A stretch of DNA of 5,187 nt from Firmicutes bacterium UBA2296 (GTDB lineage: Bacteria > Bacillota > UBA994), in assembly GCA_002345475.1 (NCBI GenBank), contig DDWC01000097.1, positions 1 to 5,187 on the forward strand, read 5' to 3'. The notes under the pieces are model-generated. The model saw nothing but the letters and a program-made list of their open reading frames with translations. It made no database searches and was not told the DNA's origin. This document shows positions 1 through 5,111 of the stretch, in pieces (the first letter of the stretch is position 1; each line of letters opens with the position of its first letter). The position numbers and the translations under genes are program-made.

Positions 1-683
1 GCAGCTATCTTCCCGCGTGGAGTCACAGGAGCAGCTCTCCAGTCAGCCGCCAGAAAGAAGGTCCCCAACATGAACGGCCCGGAAACCAGTATACTCAGGG
101 GCGCAACACCAAGTGCGAAGGAGAGAATGGCGGCCACAGCCAGGATTACCACAGGCGTGCGCCAGTTGACGTGCCGACGCCAGACTAGATAAGCACCCCC
201 AGCCGCCAACAGCCAGGGAGCTGCCTGTGTCGCGGACAAGGCTGCCTGCCCCGACGGGGACAGGTATTCCGGAAGCAGAGCACTGAGGAGCGCAGCAGCA
301 AGGGCACCCAATACCGCCGGGTTAAGCCTTAGCCTGAGCCGGCCGCGTTGCACAAACCAGGCGGTAAGCATGCCCAGAGAGCCGACAACGGCGCCTGCCC
401 ACCACATAGTGTCAGCGGGAAGAAGCAGCGCCAGAAGCAGGGCCGAAATCGTGGTGCGTCCGTCTGGCAAGGAACGTTGCCGACTGAGCGCCCGATCCAA
501 AATCTGTTCTGTGCCCACGGTGGCCACCGCAGTCGCCAGAAATAACAGCAGGGCACCGGGGTTTTGGTAAAGAACCGCGGCCATGCAGGGGGCCAGAGCC
601 AGGAAGTGTTCCAGCATAGCCAGTCGCACGCTGCCTCTTTTCTTTATGTGGGGCCCCCGAGTCCAATTAAGCTCCAGGCTCAT
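1..683 (-). CDS. RnfD/NqrB-family membrane subunit, partial (C-terminus beyond window)
   Basis: Integral membrane subunit of an Rnf/Nqr-like electron-transport complex; in the family it carries a covalently bound FMN and takes part in electron transfer across the membrane, coupled to ion movement. The visible 227 residues start PHIKK near residue 11, as RnfD proteins do, and contain several hydrophobic segments (about 22-40, 43-55, 79-110, 122-137, 154-167, 177-206). Family-like motifs are DGRTTISALLLALLLP (74-89), LNPAVLGA (120-127) and TFFLAADWRAAPVTPRG (208-224). Thr221 sits where RnfD/NqrB proteins carry the flavinylated threonine. ATG at 683 overlaps the RnfC-like stop codon by 4 nt (ATGA), with a GGGGGAG ribosome-binding site at 691-697, 7 nt upstream, which fixes the start. 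RnfD proteins usually exceed 300 residues, so roughly the last quarter or more lies outside. Family assignment is from recalled motifs; the exact complex type is uncertain. Confidence 0.85.
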   Translation of the reverse strand, partial: MSLELNWTRGPHIKKRGSVRLAMLEHFLALAPCMAAVLYQNPGALLLFLATAVATVGTEQILDRALSRQRSLPDGRTTISALLLALLLPADTMWWAGAVVGSLGMLTAWFVQRGRLRLRLNPAVLGALAAALLSALLPEYLSPSGQAALSATQAAPWLLAAGGAYLVWRRHVNWRTPVVILAVAAILSFALGVAPLSILVSGPFMLGTFFLAADWRAAPVTPRGKIA

Positions 684-1984
684 CGGTCGGCTCCCCCCTT
701 CTCGCCGCCCAGCAGCTCCTTACAGGCTCTATTCATCTGTGTGATTGGCCTGTTGGCAGGGCAGACGTAACTGCACAATCCACATTCGCTGCAGCCCCAG
801 ACGTGAAGCCCGACCATAGCGTCGGTGTCGCCAGACTCGGCGGCCAGGGACAACTCGTTGGGATAAAGCATCTGTGGGCACTGTTCTATGCACCTGGCGC
901 AGTTTACACAATCGCCAAAAGGCCTGGCCTTGTGAGCGGCAAGCTGCAAAGGAAGGACCACCAGACCCTCGCAGTCCTTGGTCACCGGTAGTGATGTATC
1001 GGACAGGAGAAATCCTGTCATGGGCCCACCCCAGATCACCTGGTGTTCTTCGGCCGACGATAAGCCACAGTGTTGCAGCACATGGCTGAAGGGAGTACCA
1101 ATGGGCACCCTGTAGTTGCCAGGCTGTTGTACTCCCGGCCCGCTGACACTGATGACCCGATCAATCATGGGCTTGCCGGAGACCAGCGCTTCGCCCAGAG
1201 CGATGAGAGTGGCTACTTCAAGCACCAGGCACCCGACATCAGAAGCCAAAGACCCGGCTGGCATTTCCCTGCCTGTCAGGGCACACACTAACTGGTTGTG
1301 GTGTCCCTGGGGGTACCTGGGTTTCAGCGCTGCGACTTTGAGAGCTGGCTCATCTGACAGTAAACCCTTATACATGCTTAGCAGCTCAGCATCGTTGCCT
1401 GGCAAGGCCAGCAGGGCGCGCTCTGCTCCTATGAGCCTCAGAGCAGCTTTGGCCCCGAATATAAGCAGGGCACTTCTCTCCCGCAAGCTGCGACTTTGCC
1501 CAGTGAGGTACGGCTCTGACTCCATGCCGTTGACTATCAATGTGGAGACTCTTCCATCCCGGGCCGCCGTCAAACGCCGGTACAGGTGGTTACCCTGAGA
1601 GTCGTTCTCCTGGATACCTGCCTGCACCACCACCTCCAGCAATTCCTCCGGCGTCATGGCCTCCGGGACGCGGCACACGGAGGGATGAAATGTCTGATCG
1701 CCTCCGGCCAGAACGTGAATAGTGTCCTGCGTGACAGCAAGAACCTGGCCGGCAAGACTGGCATGAGAAACAGCCGGGAACAGCAGTCCCCGGCTAATCA
1801 CCTGTCCTGGTCTAACCTCGTCCCCCACTCTTACGCAGGGCTCGCAGCGCTCACCGCCGTATTGCTCCAGCGCCATATACACTACGTCCGGAATGGGCAA
1901 GTCACGAATGGCGCCATGTGAAGTCCCTTCCTTGTTTCCGGGTATATATCCTCCGTGACGGAAAGTCTTCTTCACTAACAACAT
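680..1984 (-). CDS. RnfC-like electron-transport iron-sulfur protein lacking the canonical NADH/FMN loop
   Basis: Peripheral cytoplasmic subunit expected to pass electrons to the membrane part of an Rnf-like complex. From an ATG at 1984 it has 434 residues, near normal RnfC length. Domains in order: an N-terminal sandwich-hybrid region (FRHGGYIPGNKEG at 8-20; CEPCVRVGDEVRPGQ at 47-61; SHASLAGQV at 73-81), a Nuo51-like region (VNGMESEPYLT at 151-161; YPQG at 224-227; LTGREMPAG at 236-244), an SLBB-like region ending in GGPMTG (319-324), and two 4Fe-4S motifs with Cys359/362/365/369 and Cys398/401/404/408. The glycine-rich loop expected before residue 151 is absent, so NADH oxidation is doubtful. 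PduS (cobalamin reductase) is related, but the adjoining RnfD homologue favours an Rnf-type role. An in-frame GTG at 1990 overlaps the ribosome-binding site, so ATG is preferred. It lies 9 bp after the SRPBCC gene and overlaps the next gene by 4 nt. Confidence 0.88.
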   Translation of the reverse strand: MLLVKKTFRHGGYIPGNKEGTSHGAIRDLPIPDVVYMALEQYGGERCEPCVRVGDEVRPGQVISRGLLFPAVSHASLAGQVLAVTQDTIHVLAGGDQTFHPSVCRVPEAMTPEELLEVVVQAGIQENDSQGNHLYRRLTAARDGRVSTLIVNGMESEPYLTGQSRSLRERSALLIFGAKAALRLIGAERALLALPGNDAELLSMYKGLLSDEPALKVAALKPRYPQGHHNQLVCALTGREMPAGSLASDVGCLVLEVATLIALGEALVSGKPMIDRVISVSGPGVQQPGNYRVPIGTPFSHVLQHCGLSSAEEHQVIWGGPMTGFLLSDTSLPVTKDCEGLVVLPLQLAAHKARPFGDCVNCARCIEQCPQMLYPNELSLAAESGDTDAMVGLHVWGCSECGLCSYVCPANRPITQMNRACKELLGGEKGGADR

Positions 1985-1989
1985 TTTCA

Positions 1990-1995
1990 CTCCCT
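1990..1995 (-). promoter_or_regulatory. Ribosome-binding site of the RnfC-like gene
   Basis: The minus strand reads AGGGAG here, 5 nt before the ATG at 1984. It overlaps the TAG stop (1994-1996) of the SRPBCC gene, suggesting translational coupling. The alternative in-frame GTG at 1990 shares its first base with this site and so could not be used with it. Confidence 0.7.
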
Positions 1996-2431
1996 AGGCC
2001 GACTCGCAAATCTCCTTGATGGCGGCCAGCATGCCCTCACTGTTCTCGCGTACCTTTTTCTTAAGCAAAGGGTTGAGAAGAGCCGCCACCATGGGTATGC
2101 CAAACTCAAAATCAACGGTCAACACAATAGAAATTCCCTCGGGAGTTTCCGTGAGCTGCCAGAATCCTTCGAATTTTTTGAGGTCGCCGCTCAACTGCTG
2201 GTACTCAATGCGATGGCGCTCAGGCATAAATACGTCTTTCTCCGTCCAGGCGATGACGCGGCCGTCAACGTTGCTGACCCATTTGCTTACTGTGGTGTTC
2301 TCGCCGCGTTCCGTGACCACAACGCTATCCAGGTTAGGCATGAACTTCGGGTAGCTCTCCATATCTGCCACGATAGGCCAGATCTTAGACATATCTCCCT
2401 GCACCAGGGTGCTTACTTCTACATAGGGCAT
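1994..2431 (-). CDS. SRPBCC/START-fold protein (polyketide cyclase/COQ10/RatA-like)
   Basis: A 145-residue single-domain soluble protein of the SRPBCC superfamily, whose members form a deep cavity for hydrophobic ligands (aromatase/cyclases, coenzyme-Q-binding COQ10, RatA). Supporting features are VSTLVQGDMSKIWPIVADM (6-24), the characteristic YPKFMPNLDSV (27-37), the mid-domain strands WTEKDVFMPERHRIEY (62-77), the FEGFWQLTET segment (87-96) with an alternating strand ISIVLTVDFEFGIP after it, and a C-terminal amphipathic helix (about 119-143). There is no signal peptide or membrane segment. The start ATG has GGAGG at 2439-2443, 7 nt upstream, overlapping the aminotransferase stop. The ligand cannot be read from the sequence. 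Its place between an aminotransferase and Rnf-like subunits is unusual; binding of a quinone or other lipid-like cofactor, or of a pathway intermediate, are possible roles, both inferred. Confidence 0.85.
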   Translation of the reverse strand: MPYVEVSTLVQGDMSKIWPIVADMESYPKFMPNLDSVVVTERGENTTVSKWVSNVDGRVIAWTEKDVFMPERHRIEYQQLSGDLKKFEGFWQLTETPEGISIVLTVDFEFGIPMVAALLNPLLKKKVRENSEGMLAAIKEICESA

Positions 2432-2442
2432 ACAACAACCTC

Positions 2443-3702
2443 CTAAATATCGTCCTTAAGCTCGGCCACGGCAGCGATAACTTTGCGCAGAATGCTGATG
2501 GCCTTGTCGGTATCTTCCTTGCTGATGACAAGGGCAGGCTCTATGCGGATAACCTTGGGATTATTGAGGGTGTAGGCGGCGATTACCTTGTGGTTGACCA
2601 TTTCAGAAATGGTGTAGCCGGCATAACCACCGTCGGTAAACTCTATGCCAATAATCAGACCGCGTCCCCGCACCTCCGCGATGACGTCGGGGTACTGACT
2701 CTGCAGTTCGCGCAGGGCCGTCAGAAACTCTTCGCCCCGGGCGGAGGCATTCTCGCAAAGCTTCTCATCCCGGGTGACATTAATCGCTTCAATGGCCACG
2801 GCACAGGCCAGCGGACCTCCGCCAAAGGTTGATGTATGCAGGAAAGGCGCGTCAATAAAGCCGTCCCACAGGCTGGGACGCGCCACAATGGCGCCTATAG
2901 GCATAATACCGCCGCCCAGGGCCTTGGCCAGGCAGATAATATCCGGCACCACATCGTCGTGGTCCACGCCAAACATCTTGCCGGTGCGTCCAAGACCGGT
3001 TTGCACTTCATCGGCGATGAGCAGGACGTCCTTTTCGTCGCAGATGCGGCGCAGTTCCCTCATGTACCCGTCGGGAGGCACGATGACGCCGCCCTCTCCC
3101 TGAATCGGCTCCACAATAACGGCCGCTGTCTCCTCATCGATGGCCTCCGCCACAGCGTTGGCGTCTCCGTAAGGGACATGTTTAAAGCCAGGCACCAGTG
3201 GCGCAAAGGGGCCGCGGAATATATCCCTTCCCGTGGCGCTGAGGGCGCCCATGGACTTGCCATGGAACGATCCCTTGGTAGATATAATGCCGGGTTTTTT
3301 CTTGGCCAGACGGGCCAGTTTAAGGGCTGCCTCCACCGCCTCGGTGCCGCTGTTACCAAAGAACGAATACACCAGGTCTCCCGGGGTGATTTCTGCCAGC
3401 AGCTGCGACAGGTCGGCCATCGGTTTGTTCAACAGCAGTTTTGACGGCATGGCCATGCGGTCCAGTTGCTTCTTGGCCGCGGCCACTATGCGGGGGTGCG
3501 AATGACCGGCGCTGAACATGCCGTAGCCGCCCAGTAAGTCAAGGTATTGCTCGCCGCGATGGTCGGTAATATAGCATCCCCGGGCTTCCCATTCCACCGT
3601 GGCCAGCCCCATGTAGCGAAAGAGCCGGGCCATGGCTGGGTTAACATATTTCTCATACTGCTCAATAGTCTGCTCGGCCAGATGAGCGCGATCTTCCTGC
3701 AT
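2443..3702 (-). CDS. Class III PLP-dependent aminotransferase, putrescine aminotransferase (PatA/YgjG)-like
   Basis: Cytoplasmic PLP enzyme of 419 residues moving an amino group, probably from an omega-amine or diamine, to a 2-oxo acid. Class III signatures are complete: LGGYGMFSAGHSHP (57-70), the phosphate-binding GNSGTEA (116-122), the ring-stacking SFHGKSMGALSATG (145-158), EPIQGEGG (198-205), DEVQTGLGRTG (231-241) with Asp231 for the pyridine nitrogen, the Schiff-base Lys260 in CLAKALGGGIMPIGA, and TSTFGGGPLACA (290-301). Recalled E. coli putrescine aminotransferase shares FAPLVPGFKHVPYG-like, PFLHT-like and TLNNPKVIRIEPAL-like stretches, closer than ornithine or acetylornithine aminotransferases, but the N-terminus is shorter (PatA has about 459 residues). 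Substrate is inferred. AGGAGG at 3710-3715 lies 7 nt before the ATG. The next gene begins 11 bp beyond its stop; a promoter candidate lies in the 74-bp gap upstream, so it may head the operon. Confidence 0.93.
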   Translation of the reverse strand: MQEDRAHLAEQTIEQYEKYVNPAMARLFRYMGLATVEWEARGCYITDHRGEQYLDLLGGYGMFSAGHSHPRIVAAAKKQLDRMAMPSKLLLNKPMADLSQLLAEITPGDLVYSFFGNSGTEAVEAALKLARLAKKKPGIISTKGSFHGKSMGALSATGRDIFRGPFAPLVPGFKHVPYGDANAVAEAIDEETAAVIVEPIQGEGGVIVPPDGYMRELRRICDEKDVLLIADEVQTGLGRTGKMFGVDHDDVVPDIICLAKALGGGIMPIGAIVARPSLWDGFIDAPFLHTSTFGGGPLACAVAIEAINVTRDEKLCENASARGEEFLTALRELQSQYPDVIAEVRGRGLIIGIEFTDGGYAGYTISEMVNHKVIAAYTLNNPKVIRIEPALVISKEDTDKAISILRKVIAAVAELKDDI

Positions 3703-3728
3703 TGTGTTTCCTCCTTATTGTTCACATA

Positions 3729-3752
3729 GCACGATTGTATACCAATGTGTGC
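3729..3752. promoter_or_regulatory. Imperfect inverted repeat, candidate operator
   Basis: On the plus strand the order is GCAC, G, ATTG, TATAC, CAAT, GT, GTGC. The arms are complementary apart from the interior G versus GT. The repeat is centred near 3740 and covers the proposed -10 of the aminotransferase promoter. An 8-bp perfect palindrome TGTGCACA (3748-3755) overlaps its right side. A repressor site is possible; no regulator is encoded in the window. Confidence 0.35.
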
Positions 3753-3763
3753 ACAAATGACAG
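3734..3763 (-). promoter_or_regulatory. Candidate sigma-70-type promoter for the aminotransferase operon
   Basis: In the 74-bp gap between the PduO-type gene and the aminotransferase the minus strand reads CTGTCA (3758-3763, 4/6 match to TTGACA), an 18-bp spacer, and TACAAT (3734-3739, 5/6 match to TATAAT). Transcription would begin near 3727, leaving a leader of about 25 nt with the AGGAGG site. No terminator hairpin is evident in the gap, so read-through from the upstream gene is also possible. Confidence 0.4.
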
Positions 3764-3776
3764 TGCTGTTGAAGTA

Positions 3777-4313
3777 TCAGTCCTTCTTGTTGAAGTGCAC
3801 GTACACCAGCTCTGTCTCCAGAAACCGGGCCATGGCATAAATGCAGTCAGAAAGCCGATTTACATACTTCATCAGACTTTCGCTGACGTGGGCATCCCGG
3901 CTCAAGGTCAGAATGCGTCGCTCCGCGCGGCGACATACCGTGCGAGCCACGTGCAGCGCCGCCGAACCGGTATTACTGCCGGGAACGATAAACTTATCCA
4001 CCTGCTCAATTCTGGCTATGTATCCGTCTATCGTTTCTTCCAGAAAACGCACGTGACTTTCATTTATGGTCTCAGGGAAGGCGCTGGTGTCCGGAGTAGC
4101 CAGCTCCCCCGCCACATTAAAGAGCTCCCGCTGAATCTTGTAGATAATCTCCCGGCTCTCTGCATCTTCGACAAAATTGCGGGCAAGCCCCAGGCAGGAG
4201 TTAAGCTCGTCAATGGTGCCGTAGCTTTCCACCCTTATGTCGTCCTTGGCCAGGCGCGATCCGTCGTAAAGCGAGGTCGTTCCCTTGTCGCCAGTGCGGG
4301 TATATATCTTCAC
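3777..4313 (-). CDS. pduO: Cob(I)alamin adenosyltransferase, PduO-type (ATP:corrinoid adenosyltransferase)
   Basis: Transfers the 5'-deoxyadenosyl group of ATP to cob(I)alamin, making the adenosylcobalamin used by radical mutases, dehydratases and aminomutases; cytoplasmic, normally trimeric. The 178 residues match family length. The ATP-binding N-terminus TRTGDKGTTSL (5-15) is intact, followed by VESYGTIDELNS (28-39), FIVPGSN (108-114), HVARTVCRRAER (121-132) and KYVNRLSDCIYAMAR (149-163), all PduO hallmarks. Start choice: the longest reading from ATG at 4343 adds ten residues atypical for the family and encodes the ribosome-binding site within them. The GTG at 4313 has AAAGGAGG 8 nt upstream and places KIYTRTGDKG directly after the initiator, as is usual, so GTG is chosen. 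No B12-dependent enzyme lies in the window, so the consumer of its product is unknown. The name pduO is by family (also called cobO/ATR/MMAB); no propanediol-utilisation genes are present. Confidence 0.93.
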   Translation of the reverse strand: MKIYTRTGDKGTTSLYDGSRLAKDDIRVESYGTIDELNSCLGLARNFVEDAESREIIYKIQRELFNVAGELATPDTSAFPETINESHVRFLEETIDGYIARIEQVDKFIVPGSNTGSAALHVARTVCRRAERRILTLSRDAHVSESLMKYVNRLSDCIYAMARFLETELVYVHFNKKD

Positions 4314-4321
4314 TGTTTCAT

Positions 4322-4329
4322 CCTCCTTT
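4322..4329 (-). promoter_or_regulatory. Ribosome-binding site deciding the GTG start of the PduO-type gene
   Basis: The minus strand reads AAAGGAGG, 8 nt before the GTG at 4313. This supports the GTG start over the ATG at 4343, which lies upstream of this site. Another ATG at 4321 directly after the site is out of frame and hits TGA after three codons. Confidence 0.75.
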
Positions 4330-4378
4330 GCTGCAAATGACACCCTGTAAAGTTCGCCCGTCCAGCGCCATTATCCTG

Positions 4379-4448
4379 CCGTGGTCGCTTGTCGCTTGTC
4401 GCTGGTCGTCTGTTGAATGTTGTCTGCCGGATGTTGTCTGTTGTCATT
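4379..4448. repeat. Degenerate heptanucleotide tandem array 1
   Basis: Ten consecutive 7-bp units run from CCGTGGT through CGCTTGT, CGCTTGT, CGCTGGT, CGTCTGT, TGAATGT, TGTCTGC, CGGATGT and TGTCTGT to TGTCATT. Most units end in GT, and neighbouring units agree at about two thirds of positions. It starts about 65 bp upstream of the PduO-type start codon, so it may cover that gene's promoter region. Confidence 0.7.
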
Positions 4449-4476
4449 AGAACGACCTGTGGCCGGGGCACGGCTT

Positions 4477-4511
4477 TCTGTCTCTAACTTCCAACATCTA
4501 ATTTCTAGTTT
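4477..4511. repeat. Heptanucleotide tandem array 2 (CTAACTT type)
   Basis: Units of 7 bp are TCTGTCT, CTAACTT, CCAACAT, CTAATTT and CTAGTTT. The unit family is the same as that of the array at 4840-4874: 4484-4500 matches 4847-4863 at 15 of 17 positions. Confidence 0.65.
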
Positions 4512-4601
4512 TGCGGCAGCCTTATGAGATCTGATAAAGCCTGATGGGGTTCTGATACGGGGTGGGATGGCCGGACGCAGTGGGACCGGCTAGAGAGAGC
4601 A

Positions 4602-4629
4602 TTCCTTGTTCCTCGTGCCATGTTCCTTT
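4602..4629. repeat. Heptanucleotide tandem array 3 (TTCCTTG type)
   Basis: Four 7-bp units: TTCCTTG, TTCCTCG, TGCCATG and TTCCTTT. The unit sequence differs from the other arrays but the period is the same. Confidence 0.5.
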
Positions 4630-4687
4630 AAGGTTGTAGCGGCGAGACCGTGGCTCGCGCGGTCCCCAAGTGTTGGTGTCCTCCAGC

Positions 4688-4708
4688 GATTAATGATTAG
4701 TGATCAAC
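4688..4708. repeat. Short heptanucleotide array 4 (GATTAAT type)
   Basis: Three 7-bp units: GATTAAT, GATTAGT and GATCAAC. Too short to be convincing alone; listed because the 7-bp period agrees with its neighbours. Confidence 0.35.
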
Positions 4709-4732
4709 GTTTGAAAGGAGCCCGACACTGTT

Positions 4733-4767
4733 ACCACAGCCGCGGACACAGGTACCACAGGGAGAGC
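4733..4767. repeat. Weak 7-bp periodic array 5 (ACCACAG)
   Basis: ACCACAG occurs at 4733-4739 and again at 4754-4760, exactly three 7-bp units apart, with CCGCGGA and CACAGGT between and GGAGAGC after. Periodicity is suggestive rather than strong. Confidence 0.3.
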
Positions 4768-4839
4768 CAATATTTGGTGTTTGCTGCTTGGCAGGGTTTT
4801 CATCTTCCAGTCCGCACTTTCCCTATGCCAACCGCACAT

Positions 4840-4874
4840 CTAAGGTCTAACCTCCAACTTCTAACCTCTATACT
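4840..4874. repeat. Heptanucleotide tandem array 6 (CTAACCT type)
   Basis: Five 7-bp units: CTAAGGT, CTAACCT, CCAACTT, CTAACCT and CTATACT. It ends one base before the left REP-like palindrome and shares its unit family with the array at 4477-4511. Confidence 0.7.
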
Positions 4875-4875
4875 C

Positions 4876-4900
4876 GTAGGGGCACAGCATGCTGTGCCCA
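4876..4900 (+). repeat. REP-like palindrome, left copy (GTAG foot on plus strand)
   Basis: GTAG (4876-4879) is followed by the perfect 20-bp palindrome GGGCACAGCATGCTGTGCCC (4880-4899). A 5' GTAG/GGAG tetranucleotide beside a palindrome is the hallmark of REP sequences mobilised by RAYT (Y1 HUH-type) transposases. An exact inverted 25-bp copy lies at 5030-5054. Confidence 0.75.
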
Positions 4901-4902
4901 CG

Positions 4903-4978
4903 GGTCTTGATGAACTCTACCATAATGCCGCGGGTAAACGTGCCTTTGCAACAGTGAGCAAAACTCTGTCACTTCATC
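4903..4978. repeat. 76-bp direct repeat, copy A
   Basis: Matches 5112-5187 without gaps at 70 of 76 positions (offset 209). It begins two bases after the left REP-like palindrome and lies wholly between the two palindromes. Four of the six differences would change amino acids in the one frame open in both copies, so there is no sign of coding constraint. No function recognised. Confidence 0.85.
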
Positions 4979-5029
4979 CTATCATCACCCATCAGCTGAA
5001 TCAGCGCCCAATCAGGGTGTCGTGTCCCC

Positions 5030-5054
5030 TGGGCACAGCATGCTGTGCCCCTAC
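5030..5054 (-). repeat. REP-like palindrome, right copy (inverted; GTAG foot on minus strand)
   Basis: The 20-bp palindrome at 5031-5050 is identical to the left copy and is followed by CTAC (5051-5054), so the minus strand carries GTAG at its outer foot. With the left copy it forms a 179-bp inverted pair whose GTAG ends face outward. Confidence 0.75.
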
Positions 5055-5111
5055 AATATGGGAAAGCCGATGGAGGTCGAGCGCTACATGACGATACCTT
5101 TCTACCCCCCA

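Noticed and set aside
412..666. 84-residue minus-strand reading frame
   Set aside because: It overlaps the RnfD-like gene in another frame; the RnfD frame has family motifs, membrane segments and a coupled start, while this one has none.
680..1984. Identification of the RnfC-like protein as PduS cobalamin reductase, suggested by the nearby PduO
   Set aside because: PduS also has the glycine-rich flavin/NADH loop missing here, no propanediol genes are present, and the overlapping RnfD homologue points to an Rnf-type complex.
2836..3444. 202-residue plus-strand reading frame
   Set aside because: Antisense shadow of the aminotransferase gene, whose motifs are complete on the other strand.
3702..4340. 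212-residue plus-strand reading frame
   Set aside because: Antisense shadow of the PduO-type gene; no motif or start signal.
4370..4375. GATAAT as a -10 element for the PduO-type gene (minus strand)
   Set aside because: No acceptable -35 hexamer 16-18 bp upstream; the area is occupied by the heptanucleotide array.
4379..4448. Possible CRISPR array
   Set aside because: Units are only 7 bp and directly adjacent, without spacers or a leader, and no cas genes are present.
4876..4900. Palindrome read as an intrinsic terminator
   Set aside because: No T-run follows on either strand, no gene ends nearby, and an identical inverted copy with a GTAG foot fits a REP element better.
4606..5091. 161-residue plus-strand reading frame
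   Set aside because: Runs through heptanucleotide arrays, a palindrome and a direct repeat; no ribosome-binding site and no recognisable protein motif.
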